Source: DATMTS01 sp035564555
GTDB lineage: Bacteria > Actinomycetota > Actinomycetes > Actinomycetales > Microbacteriaceae
Length of the DNA: 10,647 nt
Reading direction: 5' to 3'
Assembly: GCA_035564555.1 (NCBI GenBank)
Contig: DATMTS010000100.1
Span: forward strand, 1-10,647
Position 1 is the first letter of the stretch; every line of letters begins with the position of its first letter. The notes under the pieces are model-generated. The model ran no database searches and was not told the DNA's origin. It saw only the letters and a list, made by a program, of their open reading frames with translations. Shown piece by piece: positions 1-6,227 of this stretch. A program made the position numbers and the translations under genes.

Positions 1-7
1 CCCCGCG

Positions 8-78
8 CCCGCCGCCCCGCGCACACAGCCGCGCGCCGCAGCCCCGGGCACACCCGCCGCCCCGCGCACACATCCGCG
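8..78. repeat. Direct repeat of about 26 bp in CG/CA-rich DNA
   Basis: Positions 8-27 and 53-72 are identical over 20 bases (core CCGCCCCGCGCACACA). The match continues through 29-33 and 74-78 (CCGCG) with one mismatch, so the period is 45 bp. CACA-type words recur between and after the copies. The block begins at or beyond the left edge of the window. I see no coding sequence in 1-116. Whether this is a decayed tandem array or simple low-complexity DNA cannot be decided from two copies. Confidence 0.6.
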
Positions 79-116
79 GCCCCGACACACGCGCCGTGGT
101 GGCAATCCGCGCGGAA

Positions 117-122
117 TAGAAT
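117..122 (+). promoter_or_regulatory. Probable -10 box of the lysC-asd promoter (TAGAAT)
   Basis: TAGAAT matches the actinobacterial TANNNT -10 pattern and sits in the only relatively AT-rich stretch upstream of lysC. It implies transcription starting near 129 and a 5' UTR of about 50 nt. No convincing -35 hexamer is visible 16-18 bp upstream. The same hexamer recurs at 7087-7092 before mqo. Confidence 0.5.
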
Positions 123-179
123 GAGATACCCGGCGTAGTCGCCATCGTTCCCTTCCCCCTTTCCACTAGGAGCGCATCC

Positions 180-1484
180 GTGGCCCTGATCGTGCAGAAG
201 TTCGGCGGTTCCTCCGTCGCGGATGCCGAGAGCATCAAGCGCGTCGCGAAGCGCATCGTCGAGACGCACAAGGCCGGCAACGAGGTCGTCGTGGCGGTCT
301 CTGCCATGGGAGACACCACCGACGAACTGATGGATCTCGCACACGAAGTCACACCGATTCCCGCCCCGCGCGAACTCGACATGCTGCTGACCGCGGGCGA
401 ACGCATCTCCATGGCACTCCTGGCGATGGCGATCCGCAGCCTCGGCCACGACGCCCGCTCTTTCACCGGCAGCCAGGCCGGGATGATCACCGATGCCCAG
501 CACGGCGCCGCGCGCATCGTGGATGTCACCCCGGGCCGCATTCGGGACGCCCTCGATGAGGGAGCCGTGGCCATCGTCGCAGGCTTTCAGGGGTTCAGCC
601 GGGAATCAAGGGACATCACGACGCTCGGTCGCGGCGGTTCCGACACGACCGCCGTCGCGCTCGCCGCGGCATTGGATGCCAGCATCTGCGAGATCTACAC
701 GGACGTCGACGGCGTGTTCACCTCAGACCCGCGGGTGGTGCCGCTGGCGCGCAAGATCGACAAGATCACCAGCGAGGAGATGCTCGAACTCGCCGCGGCC
801 GGGGCGAAGGTGCTGCACATCCGTGCCGTCGAATACGCACGCAGGCACGGTGTCAGGCTGCATGTGCGATCCTCGTTCAACAACACCGAGGGCACCCTCG
901 TGGTGAACGAGACAAGGGAAGAGTACGCCGCGCGTATCGGCGCACCACGACAGGACGGAACCACAGTGGAAGAACCCATCATCGCGGGCGTCGCCACCGA
1001 CCTCAGCGAGGCGAAGATCACGGTCGTCGGCGTTCCCGACGTGCCGGGCAAGGCCGCGCAGATCTTCACGATCGTGGCCAAGACGAACGCGAACATCGAC
1101 ATGATCGTGCAGAACGTGTCGTCGGCATCCACCGGCCTGACCGACATCTCCTTCACGTTGCCGAAGGCCGAAGGGCAGAAGGTGCTGCAGGCCTTGACCT
1201 CCGAGCAGCGCGACGTCGGCTTCCAGACCCTGCAGTACGACGATCAGATCGGCAAGCTCGCCCTGGTCGGGGCGGGCATGCGCACCAACGCCGGCGTCTC
1301 GGCGCAACTGTTCTCGGCGCTGCACGAAGCGGGCATCAACATCGAGATGATCTCCACCAGCGAGATCCGCATCTCGGTCGTGACCCGCGCCGACAGCGTC
1401 AACCAGGCGGCCAGGGTCGTGCACCACGCCTTCGGCCTCGACGGCGACTCGCAGGCCATCGTCTACGCGGGAACCGGTCGCTGA
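180..1484 (+). CDS. lysC: Aspartate kinase (aspartokinase), alpha subunit
   Basis: Phosphorylates L-aspartate to 4-phospho-aspartate, the entry step to lysine, diaminopimelate, threonine and methionine, in the cytoplasm. The 434-residue protein has the amino-acid-kinase domain first: KFGGSS at residues 7-12, TAGER at 71-75 and GRGGSDTT at 150-157. Two ACT regulatory domains follow from about residue 265. The allosteric stretch QNVSS (311-315), T321 and the conserved A292 resemble feedback-sensitive wild-type Corynebacterium LysC; the equivalent of its Thr311 is Ser324 here. The start is GTG at 180, preceded by AGGAG at 168-172 with a 7-nt spacing. Length is close to the usual 420 residues of actinobacterial enzymes. 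asd follows after a 91-nt, G-poor, A/C-rich spacer with no obvious terminator, so the two are probably one operon. Confidence 0.97.
   Translation: MALIVQKFGGSSVADAESIKRVAKRIVETHKAGNEVVVAVSAMGDTTDELMDLAHEVTPIPAPRELDMLLTAGERISMALLAMAIRSLGHDARSFTGSQAGMITDAQHGAARIVDVTPGRIRDALDEGAVAIVAGFQGFSRESRDITTLGRGGSDTTAVALAAALDASICEIYTDVDGVFTSDPRVVPLARKIDKITSEEMLELAAAGAKVLHIRAVEYARRHGVRLHVRSSFNNTEGTLVVNETREEYAARIGAPRQDGTTVEEPIIAGVATDLSEAKITVVGVPDVPGKAAQIFTIVAKTNANIDMIVQNVSSASTGLTDISFTLPKAEGQKVLQALTSEQRDVGFQTLQYDDQIGKLALVGAGMRTNAGVSAQLFSALHEAGINIEMISTSEIRISVVTRADSVNQAARVVHHAFGLDGDSQAIVYAGTGR
966..1484 (+). CDS. lysC: Aspartate kinase beta subunit (in-frame internal start in lysC)
   Basis: Known from Corynebacterium glutamicum and Bacillus: lysC carries an in-frame internal start giving a regulatory ACT-domain beta subunit that assembles with alpha into an alpha2-beta2 enzyme. 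Here codon 263 is GTG (966-968), followed by EEPIIAGVATD, which aligns with the start of the Corynebacterium beta subunit (MEE...GVATD). It is preceded by the Shine-Dalgarno-like AGGACGGA at 952-959. The product would be 172 residues and would cover both ACT domains, matching the size of the known beta subunits. What is seen is the codon, the ribosome-binding site and the alignment. That it is actually translated is inferred. Confidence 0.62.
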   Translation: MEEPIIAGVATDLSEAKITVVGVPDVPGKAAQIFTIVAKTNANIDMIVQNVSSASTGLTDISFTLPKAEGQKVLQALTSEQRDVGFQTLQYDDQIGKLALVGAGMRTNAGVSAQLFSALHEAGINIEMISTSEIRISVVTRADSVNQAARVVHHAFGLDGDSQAIVYAGTGR

Positions 1485-1575
1485 CGCACACCGTCACTGT
1501 GCACCAATCACAGCGCACGAACCCACCAGCCCCCACCAACCCGCACCTCGCACCCACCCCGAAGGACCCTCGATC

Positions 1576-2655
1576 ATGGCAGAGAACGGACTGAACGTCG
1601 GCATCGTCGGCGCGACCGGACAGGTCGGAACGGTGATGCGCGGCATCCTCGAGGAGCGCGACTTCCCGATCGCCTCGCTTCGCCTGTTCGCGACCGCTCG
1701 CTCGGCGGGGCGCACCCTGCCGTTCCGCGGCGAGCAGATCGTGGTGGAAGACGTCGAGACGGCTGATCCCGCCGGCCTCGACATCGCGCTGTTCTCCGCG
1801 GGAGCCACCGGCAGCCGCGCCCAGGCCCCGCGGTTCGCCGCGGCCGGCGCCACCGTGATCGACAACTCCAGCGCCTGGCGCATGGACCCCGACGTGCCGT
1901 TGGTCGTCAGCGAGGTCAACCCGCACGCGATCGAGTTGGCCCGCGGCCCCGGCGGCAAGGGCATCATCGCGAACCCGAACTGCACCACGATGGCGGCGAT
2001 GCCCGTGCTCAAGGTGCTCGACGCCGAGTCGGGTCTGACCCGACTGATCGTCTCCACCTATCAGGCCGTTTCCGGTTCCGGCCTGGCCGGAGCCCAAGAG
2101 CTCGCCGATCAGGCGCGTGCGGCCGTCGCCGACGAGAATCTGCTGGGCCTGGTGCACGACGGCTCGGCCGTGGCGCTTCCGGAACCGGTGAAGTACGTCC
2201 GCCCGATCGCGTTCGACGTCATTCCGCTCGCCGGCTCGATCGTCGACGACGGGCTGAACGAGACCGACGAGGAGAAGAAACTGCGCAACGAGTCGCGCAA
2301 GATCCTCGAACTGCCCGGCCTGCTGGTCAGCGGCACGTGCGTTCGAGTGCCCGTGTTCACGGGGCACTCGCTGTCGATCAACGCCGAGTTCGAGCGCCCC
2401 ATCTCGCCGCAGCGGGCGATCGAACTGCTCTCGGATGCCGCCGGAGTGGTGGTCACCGACGTGCCGACCCCGTTGGAGGCCGCGGGCAAGGATCCGAGCT
2501 TCGTAGGCCGCATCAGGCAGGACCCGGGTGCTCCGGATGGCCGCGGCCTGGCCCTCTTCGTCTCCAACGACAACCTGCGCAAGGGAGCCGCGCTGAACGC
2601 GGTTCAGATCGCCGAGCTGATCGCGGCGAAGCATTTCCAGCTGCTGACGCCGTAA
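1576..2655 (+). CDS. asd: Aspartate-semialdehyde dehydrogenase
   Basis: Reduces 4-phospho-aspartate to aspartate 4-semialdehyde with NADPH, the step after LysC and the branch point to lysine/diaminopimelate and threonine/methionine. The 359-residue protein shows the NADP-binding loop GATGQVG at residues 12-18, and the active-site NPNCTT at 133-138 with catalytic Cys136. SGSGLAG lies near 166. The substrate-binding and general-base segment RVPVFTGHS (257-265) carries Arg257 and His264. Length is usual for the family. The ATG at 1576 is preceded by AAGGA at 1562-1566 with 9 nt between. It sits downstream of lysC on the same strand, the classic actinobacterial lysC-asd pair. No terminator hairpin with a T-run is seen after the stop, and a histidine kinase follows 50 nt later with its own promoter. 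Confidence 0.97.
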   Translation: MAENGLNVGIVGATGQVGTVMRGILEERDFPIASLRLFATARSAGRTLPFRGEQIVVEDVETADPAGLDIALFSAGATGSRAQAPRFAAAGATVIDNSSAWRMDPDVPLVVSEVNPHAIELARGPGGKGIIANPNCTTMAAMPVLKVLDAESGLTRLIVSTYQAVSGSGLAGAQELADQARAAVADENLLGLVHDGSAVALPEPVKYVRPIAFDVIPLAGSIVDDGLNETDEEKKLRNESRKILELPGLLVSGTCVRVPVFTGHSLSINAEFERPISPQRAIELLSDAAGVVVTDVPTPLEAAGKDPSFVGRIRQDPGAPDGRGLALFVSNDNLRKGAALNAVQIAELIAAKHFQLLTP

Positions 2656-2693
2656 TACGGGGCATCGAGGGCCTGTAGAAGCGCCTGGACCGC

Positions 2694-2699
2694 TAACAT
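2694..2699 (+). promoter_or_regulatory. -10 box (TAACAT) for a leaderless histidine kinase transcript
   Basis: TAACAT fits TANNNT and ends exactly 6 nt before the ATG at 2706, the spacing of leaderless promoters in actinobacteria, where transcription begins at the first base of the start codon. No Shine-Dalgarno sequence precedes that ATG. The -35 region is not recognisable. Confidence 0.5.
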
Positions 2700-2705
2700 C
2701 AGTCC

Positions 2706-4436
2706 ATGGCGTGGGGGAGGCTCTGGGGTAACGTGCGCGTGCCCATGGAGCGCGCGCCCGGAGCACGTGCCGCCTTCCTCGCACAGTTGCCACTGACCGG
2801 TGCGACCGCGCTGGTGGTCTTCGCCATCGCCATCTTCGAACCGAAACTGCTCGGGTCAGCGGGTTTCGTGTTCGGCACCATGTTGGTCTTCATCATCACC
2901 GCGTTCGCGCTCGTCCTGCCGTGGGGCAGGCTTCCGCCTGCCCTGGTCGCCGTGCTGCCGATCGCCGACATCGTCGCGATCGGCTTCATGCACGTCTCCG
3001 GCGACGTGATCAGGCTGAGCATGCTGTTGTTCCTGCCGACGATCTGGCTCGCATCGTGGTTCTACGCACTCGGAGCAGTCATCGCCTTCGTGCTCGGCGC
3101 CATCGTGGTGTGGTCCCCCAACGTCACCCAGGGCCACGGACTCACCATCGCGGACTTCTCGCGGGTGTCGCTCGTTCCCGCGATGCTCGCGATCCTCGGC
3201 GCGACGATCGCCGCGATGGCGCTCCGCAACGCGGCGCAGAGTGAGATGCTGGTTCGGCAAGGCGCCCTGATCGAGGAGGCCCTGGAACGAGCCAAACAGC
3301 AGCGGCGCGTGCTCGACGGCATCCTGAACGCGGTTGACTTCGGCATCATCGGGTTGGATGCCGCCGGTCAGCAGTCGCTGGTGAACAGGCGCGGATCGAG
3401 CCTCCTCGGCCTCGCCCCCGGCGAAGCGGTCGGCAACCTGGAACTCTACGATCGCGACGGCGACACGCGCCTGGCCGACGAGGACGAACCGCTGACGCGT
3501 GCCGCGCGGGGCGAGGCCTTCCAAGGCGCACTCGTCTGGCGACGGCCGCAACGCGGCGCCCCGATCGCGCTCTCGGTGTCTGCACGGCAGATCGCCGCTG
3601 AGAACGGCCGGCGCACCGGAGCGGTGGTCGTCTTCAGCGACGTCACGGCCGAGGTCGAAGCGTTGCGCGGTCGCGACGAACTCGTCTCGGCGGTCACGCA
3701 CGAGTTGCGCACGCCCCTCACCTCGATCGTCGGATACCTGGAGCTGGCGGAGGACGAGCCGGGACTGCCGGCCATGGCGGCCAGCCACATCCGCGTCGCC
3801 GAGCAGAACGCGGACCGCATGCTGCACCTGATCGCGGATCTGCTCGCGGCGGCGAGCGCGGCGGCAGGCAAGCTCGAGGTGCATCCGCGGCCACTGGATC
3901 TGGCCCCCATCGTGCGCGACGCCATCGCCGGCATGCTGCCGCGCGCGCACGATCGCGACATCACCGTGGAGTGCACTCTCGACGATGAGGCCCACGTGCT
4001 GGTCGACGACCTGCGCATCAGGCAGGTCGTCGACAACGTGCTATCGAACGCAATCAAGTACGGCAAGGTCGGCGGCCACGTCGAGGTATCCGCGCACGAC
4101 CAGGACAGCAGGCTCGTGCTGGTGGTGCGCGACGACGGCATCGGAATCGACGACGGCGACCAGGAGCGCCTCTTCGGCCGCTTCTTCCGCGCGTCGGCGG
4201 TGCGCGGCGGCGAGATCAGCGGAACCGGCCTCGGCCTCAGCATCAGCCAGGCCATCATGCGCGAGCACGGCGGCGACATCCGTTTGACGAGCACGTTGGG
4301 GGAGGGCACCACGGTCTCGATCGTGATCCCGCGCGCGCCCCGGGATGCCGGCGAGGCGGACGCCTCAGTCAGCGACCTCCTGCGGAACGAAGCGGTACAC
4401 GCCGCTGTCCGCGACACGACCGCATCGGAGACCTGA
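2706..4436 (+). CDS. Membrane sensor histidine kinase (six TM segments, PAS, HisKA, HATPase)
   Basis: Autophosphorylates a histidine and passes the phosphate to a response regulator. The N-terminus has about six hydrophobic segments (roughly residues 27-45, 52-72, 76-95, 102-117, 119-137, 155-173) with very short external loops, so the signal is probably sensed in or at the membrane. A helical linker (about 180-200) leads to a PAS-like domain (201-318). The H-box THELRTPLTS contains His332. The ATPase domain has the N-box around Asn444 and Asn448, DDGIGI at 476-481, an F-box at 487-495 and GTGLGL at 506-511, so all catalytic boxes are intact. A 30-residue tail follows. The ATG at 2706 has a leaderless -10 but no Shine-Dalgarno; GTG at 2733 behind GGGGGAGG (2713-2720) is an alternative. 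Its stop overlaps the next start by one base (TGATG). No regulator is adjacent; the nearest is encoded at 6220-7005. Confidence 0.93.
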   Translation: MAWGRLWGNVRVPMERAPGARAAFLAQLPLTGATALVVFAIAIFEPKLLGSAGFVFGTMLVFIITAFALVLPWGRLPPALVAVLPIADIVAIGFMHVSGDVIRLSMLLFLPTIWLASWFYALGAVIAFVLGAIVVWSPNVTQGHGLTIADFSRVSLVPAMLAILGATIAAMALRNAAQSEMLVRQGALIEEALERAKQQRRVLDGILNAVDFGIIGLDAAGQQSLVNRRGSSLLGLAPGEAVGNLELYDRDGDTRLADEDEPLTRAARGEAFQGALVWRRPQRGAPIALSVSARQIAAENGRRTGAVVVFSDVTAEVEALRGRDELVSAVTHELRTPLTSIVGYLELAEDEPGLPAMAASHIRVAEQNADRMLHLIADLLAAASAAAGKLEVHPRPLDLAPIVRDAIAGMLPRAHDRDITVECTLDDEAHVLVDDLRIRQVVDNVLSNAIKYGKVGGHVEVSAHDQDSRLVLVVRDDGIGIDDGDQERLFGRFFRASAVRGGEISGTGLGLSISQAIMREHGGDIRLTSTLGEGTTVSIVIPRAPRDAGEADASVSDLLRNEAVHAAVRDTTASET

Positions 4437-5596
4437 TGCTCACCGCAGCACTCGACCTGACCACTGTGCTGATCGTCTCGGCGGTGATCGTGACGCTCAT
4501 CGGCATCCTGTTCGTCGTCGACTCCTTCAGCCGACAGGACGACCCGACCGGGCGCACCTGGTCGCTCGCCTACCTGGCCGGGATGATCTCCACATTCTCG
4601 TACCTGGCGTCGGGAATGTACCCGTCGTTGTGGTGGGGCATCGCGATCGGCAACGGCGCCGTGGTGCTCTCCGGAGCGTCGGTGTGGGCCGGCGCGCGCC
4701 GATTCAACCAGCGACGCTCGTTGCTCTGGGTCGCGCTGGCGGCCGCGCTGCTCACCGCGCTGGTCGCAGTGATCGGTGTTCCGCGCGGCGGCGTGTGGGC
4801 GGGCAGCGACGTGATGATCGGCGCCACGGCCGTGTTCGGCATCCTGGCCGGTGTCGAATGCTTCCGCAGGCCGATGTGGTCGTACCGGAACGGCCGGTTC
4901 CTGGGCGTGGTCGCCCTGCTCGCCGGTGCGTACTACGCGGTTCGCTTCGTCGCCTACCTGCGTTGGGGGCCGCTGAGCCCGACGTTCACCGCGTTCGCCG
5001 GTACGGCGATCTCGACTCTCGTCGTCTTGATCTTCGTCACCGGCGGCGCCTTCGCCATGGTCGCCCTGCGGGGGGAGGAATCGCGGCGCAGTCTCTTCGC
5101 CTCGGCGTCGTCCGGGGGCGCCGAACAGGTCGCGGAGCGCGAGGAATTCGACGTGATCGCGTCGAGCATTCTGGATGCCGCGGAACGCGCCGAGCGGGAG
5201 GCGTCGCTCGTGGTCGCCGACCTCGACAACGTCTCCACGCTCAACGCCGCATTCGGGCGCGCGTACGGCGATCATGTGCTGACCCGGTTCGTCGAGGTTC
5301 TGCGCGAACAGTTGCCGGCCGCGACGCCCCTCTCGCACGCGAGAGGCAACCGATTCTTGTTCCTGGTCGAACTCGCGGCGGGTGACGCCGTGCACCTGGC
5401 GGAGCAGATCCGGGAGGCCCTGCTCGACGAGCCCTTGGTGCCGGATCAGACCGGCCTACGGGTCACCGCCAGCTTCGGCGTCGCGGGCTGCGCCCAGGCG
5501 GGATACCGCCTCGACGGCCTGCGGGATGCCGCCATGACCGCCGTCGACACGGCCAAGCGCGACGGCCGTAACAGGGTGGTCCAGCACGCGCGGTAG
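4436..5596 (+). CDS. Seven-TM membrane protein with a degenerate GGDEF domain
   Basis: About seven transmembrane segments (roughly residues 7-31, 41-59, 65-86, 95-115, 126-143, 154-175, 183-211) precede a cytoplasmic domain (about 235-383) that keeps the GGDEF fold landmarks. These are VVADLDNVSTLN (259-270) for the metal-binding strand, AYGDHVLTRF, VTASFGVA (343-350) and the terminal AKRDGRNRV. The signature itself is RGNRF (303-307) instead of GGDEF. The substrate-binding glycine and both acidic catalytic residues are lost, so diguanylate cyclase activity is unlikely. A role as a c-di-GMP/GTP sensor or protein scaffold is inference. It is coupled to the histidine kinase by a 1-nt overlap (stop 4434-4436, ATG 4436-4438), so the two are made together and probably work together. 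No EAL domain is present. Confidence 0.85.
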   Translation: MLTAALDLTTVLIVSAVIVTLIGILFVVDSFSRQDDPTGRTWSLAYLAGMISTFSYLASGMYPSLWWGIAIGNGAVVLSGASVWAGARRFNQRRSLLWVALAAALLTALVAVIGVPRGGVWAGSDVMIGATAVFGILAGVECFRRPMWSYRNGRFLGVVALLAGAYYAVRFVAYLRWGPLSPTFTAFAGTAISTLVVLIFVTGGAFAMVALRGEESRRSLFASASSGGAEQVAEREEFDVIASSILDAAERAEREASLVVADLDNVSTLNAAFGRAYGDHVLTRFVEVLREQLPAATPLSHARGNRFLFLVELAAGDAVHLAEQIREALLDEPLVPDQTGLRVTASFGVAGCAQAGYRLDGLRDAAMTAVDTAKRDGRNRVVQHAR

Positions 5597-5610
5597 AGGC
5601 CGGGGCGGAG

Positions 5611-5660
5611 CTTGAGCAAATCTTGAGCAATCCTTAGGACTACCGAAACGACTTGTTGAG
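5611..5660 (+). promoter_or_regulatory. TTGAG repeats in 11-bp register, likely response-regulator operator
   Basis: CTTGAGCAA occurs at 5611-5619 and again at 5622-5630, exactly 11 bp apart. CTTAGG follows at 5633-5638 as a degenerate third copy, and TTGAG at 5656-5660 is in phase again (44 bp from the first). Tandem direct repeats with an 11-bp period are the known site geometry for PhoB/OmpR-family regulators. The array lies just upstream of a -10 box at 5671. The regulator encoded at 6220-7005 is the obvious local candidate, by inference only. Confidence 0.6.
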
Positions 5661-5670
5661 ATTCTCTCGG

Positions 5671-5676
5671 CATACT
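5671..5676 (+). promoter_or_regulatory. Candidate -10 box (CATACT) of an activated promoter
   Basis: CATACT is close to TATAAT-type boxes and lies downstream of the 11-bp repeats, with no good -35 hexamer 16-18 bp upstream. That is what an activator-dependent promoter looks like. Transcription would start near 5683, giving a leader of about 24 nt to the small ORF at 5707. Confidence 0.4.
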
Positions 5677-5690
5677 GGTGTCACCCCGAA

Positions 5691-5767
5691 AGGTGGCCAG
5701 GAAATCGTGAGAGACCGGCCGCTTACCCTAGACCGGGGCGCTGACCCGAACGGCGCCCCGGCCACCT
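5691..5767 (+). promoter_or_regulatory. Foldable leader that can mask a ribosome-binding site
   Basis: GGGGCGC at 5735-5741 pairs with GCGCCCC at 5753-5759; this can extend to 9 bp with 5733-5734 and 5760-5761, with an 11-nt loop. AGGTGGCC at 5691-5698 pairs perfectly over 8 bp with GGCCACCT at 5760-5767. The 5' arm holds the AGGTGG that would serve the ORF at 5707, so folding would hide it. A competing short hairpin, CACC (5682-5685) with GGTG (5692-5695), uses the same bases. No T-run follows, so this is not an intrinsic terminator. I do not recognise a known riboswitch class. Confidence 0.4.
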
Positions 5768-5829
5768 CATCCGTTCCCCGGAAGATGCTCATGTCGAACC
5801 CGCTCCGCACACCTGGCGGCATCGAATGA
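5707..5829 (+). CDS. Possible 40-residue small protein or leader ORF, coupled to the Hpt-like gene
   Basis: The GTG at 5707 is preceded by AGGTGG (5691-5696) and AGGA (5699-5702). The frame stays open for 40 codons and ends in TGA at 5827-5829, overlapping the ATG of the next gene as ATGA, the usual actinobacterial coupling arrangement. The product begins VRDRPLTLDR, is rich in Pro, Arg and Gly, has no membrane segment, and matches nothing I recognise. It contains an internal GC-rich hairpin. In its favour, the next gene has no clear Shine-Dalgarno of its own and no other upstream in-frame start. Against it, the composition is weak and the segment could simply be a structured leader. An in-frame ATG at 5785 is a shorter alternative start. 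Confidence 0.4.
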   Translation: MRDRPLTLDRGADPNGAPATSSVPRKMLMSNPLRTPGGIE

Positions 5830-6227
5830 GCGCGGCAGCCGAAACCCGCGGCACCCCCGGGGGATGCGAGATCCTCGACGAACGGGCCCTCGATCGCCTG
5901 GCGACGGAACTGCACGGTTCCCGCCTCATCGTGCGGCACTTCGTCGACGACTTCGTGGCCGGCTGGGACGTCAAGCTGAATCGCCTGCACAGCGCGTGCC
6001 TCGCGCACGACGCCGCCGAGGCCTACGTGACCCTGCTCAGCATTCGCACCAGCAGTGAGATGATCGGCGCCGTGGCCCTGGCGAAGACGGCCGGGCGGTT
6101 GCAGGGATACGCCTCCGACGGACGCATCGACGAGTGCTGCCGGGCCCAACCCGTTCTCGCGGCCATCGGCGCGCGCACGCTGGCCGTGCTGCGCGATCCC
6201 GATCTGCGAGCCGACCGGCTCAGCTGA
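5826..6227 (+). CDS. Small Hpt-like protein lacking the phospho-accepting histidine
   Basis: A 133-residue soluble, mostly helical protein. Residues 30-95 follow the pattern of a histidine phosphotransfer (Hpt) domain: an amphipathic helix IVRHFVDDFVAGWDVKLNRL, then TLLSIRTSSEMIGAVALA (69-86), which aligns with the Hpt core H-x-L-K-G-S-x-x-x-[IL]-G-A. At the histidine position there is Leu71, the usual Lys is Arg74, and the Gly is Thr75. The phosphotransfer residue is therefore absent, and the protein may bind a receiver or kinase without carrying phosphate. The Hpt assignment rests on this pattern alone. ATG 5826 is the only start in an open frame beginning at 5745, and it overlaps the small ORF stop (ATGA). 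The gene converges on the response regulator gene, with which it overlaps by 8 nt. Confidence 0.65.
   Translation: MSAAAETRGTPGGCEILDERALDRLATELHGSRLIVRHFVDDFVAGWDVKLNRLHSACLAHDAAEAYVTLLSIRTSSEMIGAVALAKTAGRLQGYASDGRIDECCRAQPVLAAIGARTLAVLRDPDLRADRLS
6220..6227. other. Palindromic shared stop of two convergent genes
   Basis: TCAGCTGA is its own reverse complement. On the plus strand it gives Ser-TGA for the Hpt-like gene; on the minus strand it gives Ser-TGA for the response regulator. The two coding regions therefore overlap tail to tail by exactly these 8 bases, leaving no room for a terminator between them. Confidence 0.9.

Noticed and set aside
1486..1502. GCACA/TGTGC hairpin after lysC as a terminator or attenuator
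   Set aside because: The stem is only five base pairs with no T-run, in a lysC-asd spacer that is otherwise G-poor and probably unstructured.
1399..2793. Minus-strand open frame of more than 460 codons opposite asd
   Set aside because: It is a shadow of asd; the translation shows no domain and it overlaps the whole catalytic gene.
3446..5395. Long minus-strand open frame opposite the kinase and GGDEF-like genes
   Set aside because: It is a low-information translation dominated by Arg, Glu, Asp and Gly, it crosses the junction of two well-supported genes, and it has no start signals.
5611..5630. HspR (HAIR) heat-shock operator, because of the CTTGAG half-site
   Set aside because: HAIR elements are inverted repeats, CTTGAGT-N7-ACTCAAG. 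Here the half-sites are direct repeats with an 11-bp period and no ACTCAAG partner.
5677..5800. A c-di-GMP or c-di-AMP riboswitch upstream of the Hpt-like gene
   Set aside because: It was tempting because of the GGDEF neighbour and the CCGAA words, but the conserved cores of the GEMM-I or ydaO-type classes cannot be traced through the sequence.
5640..6149. Minus-strand open frame across the leader and Hpt-like gene
   Set aside because: It overlaps the better supported plus-strand gene, lacks a recognisable domain, and would place the operator and -10 inside coding sequence.
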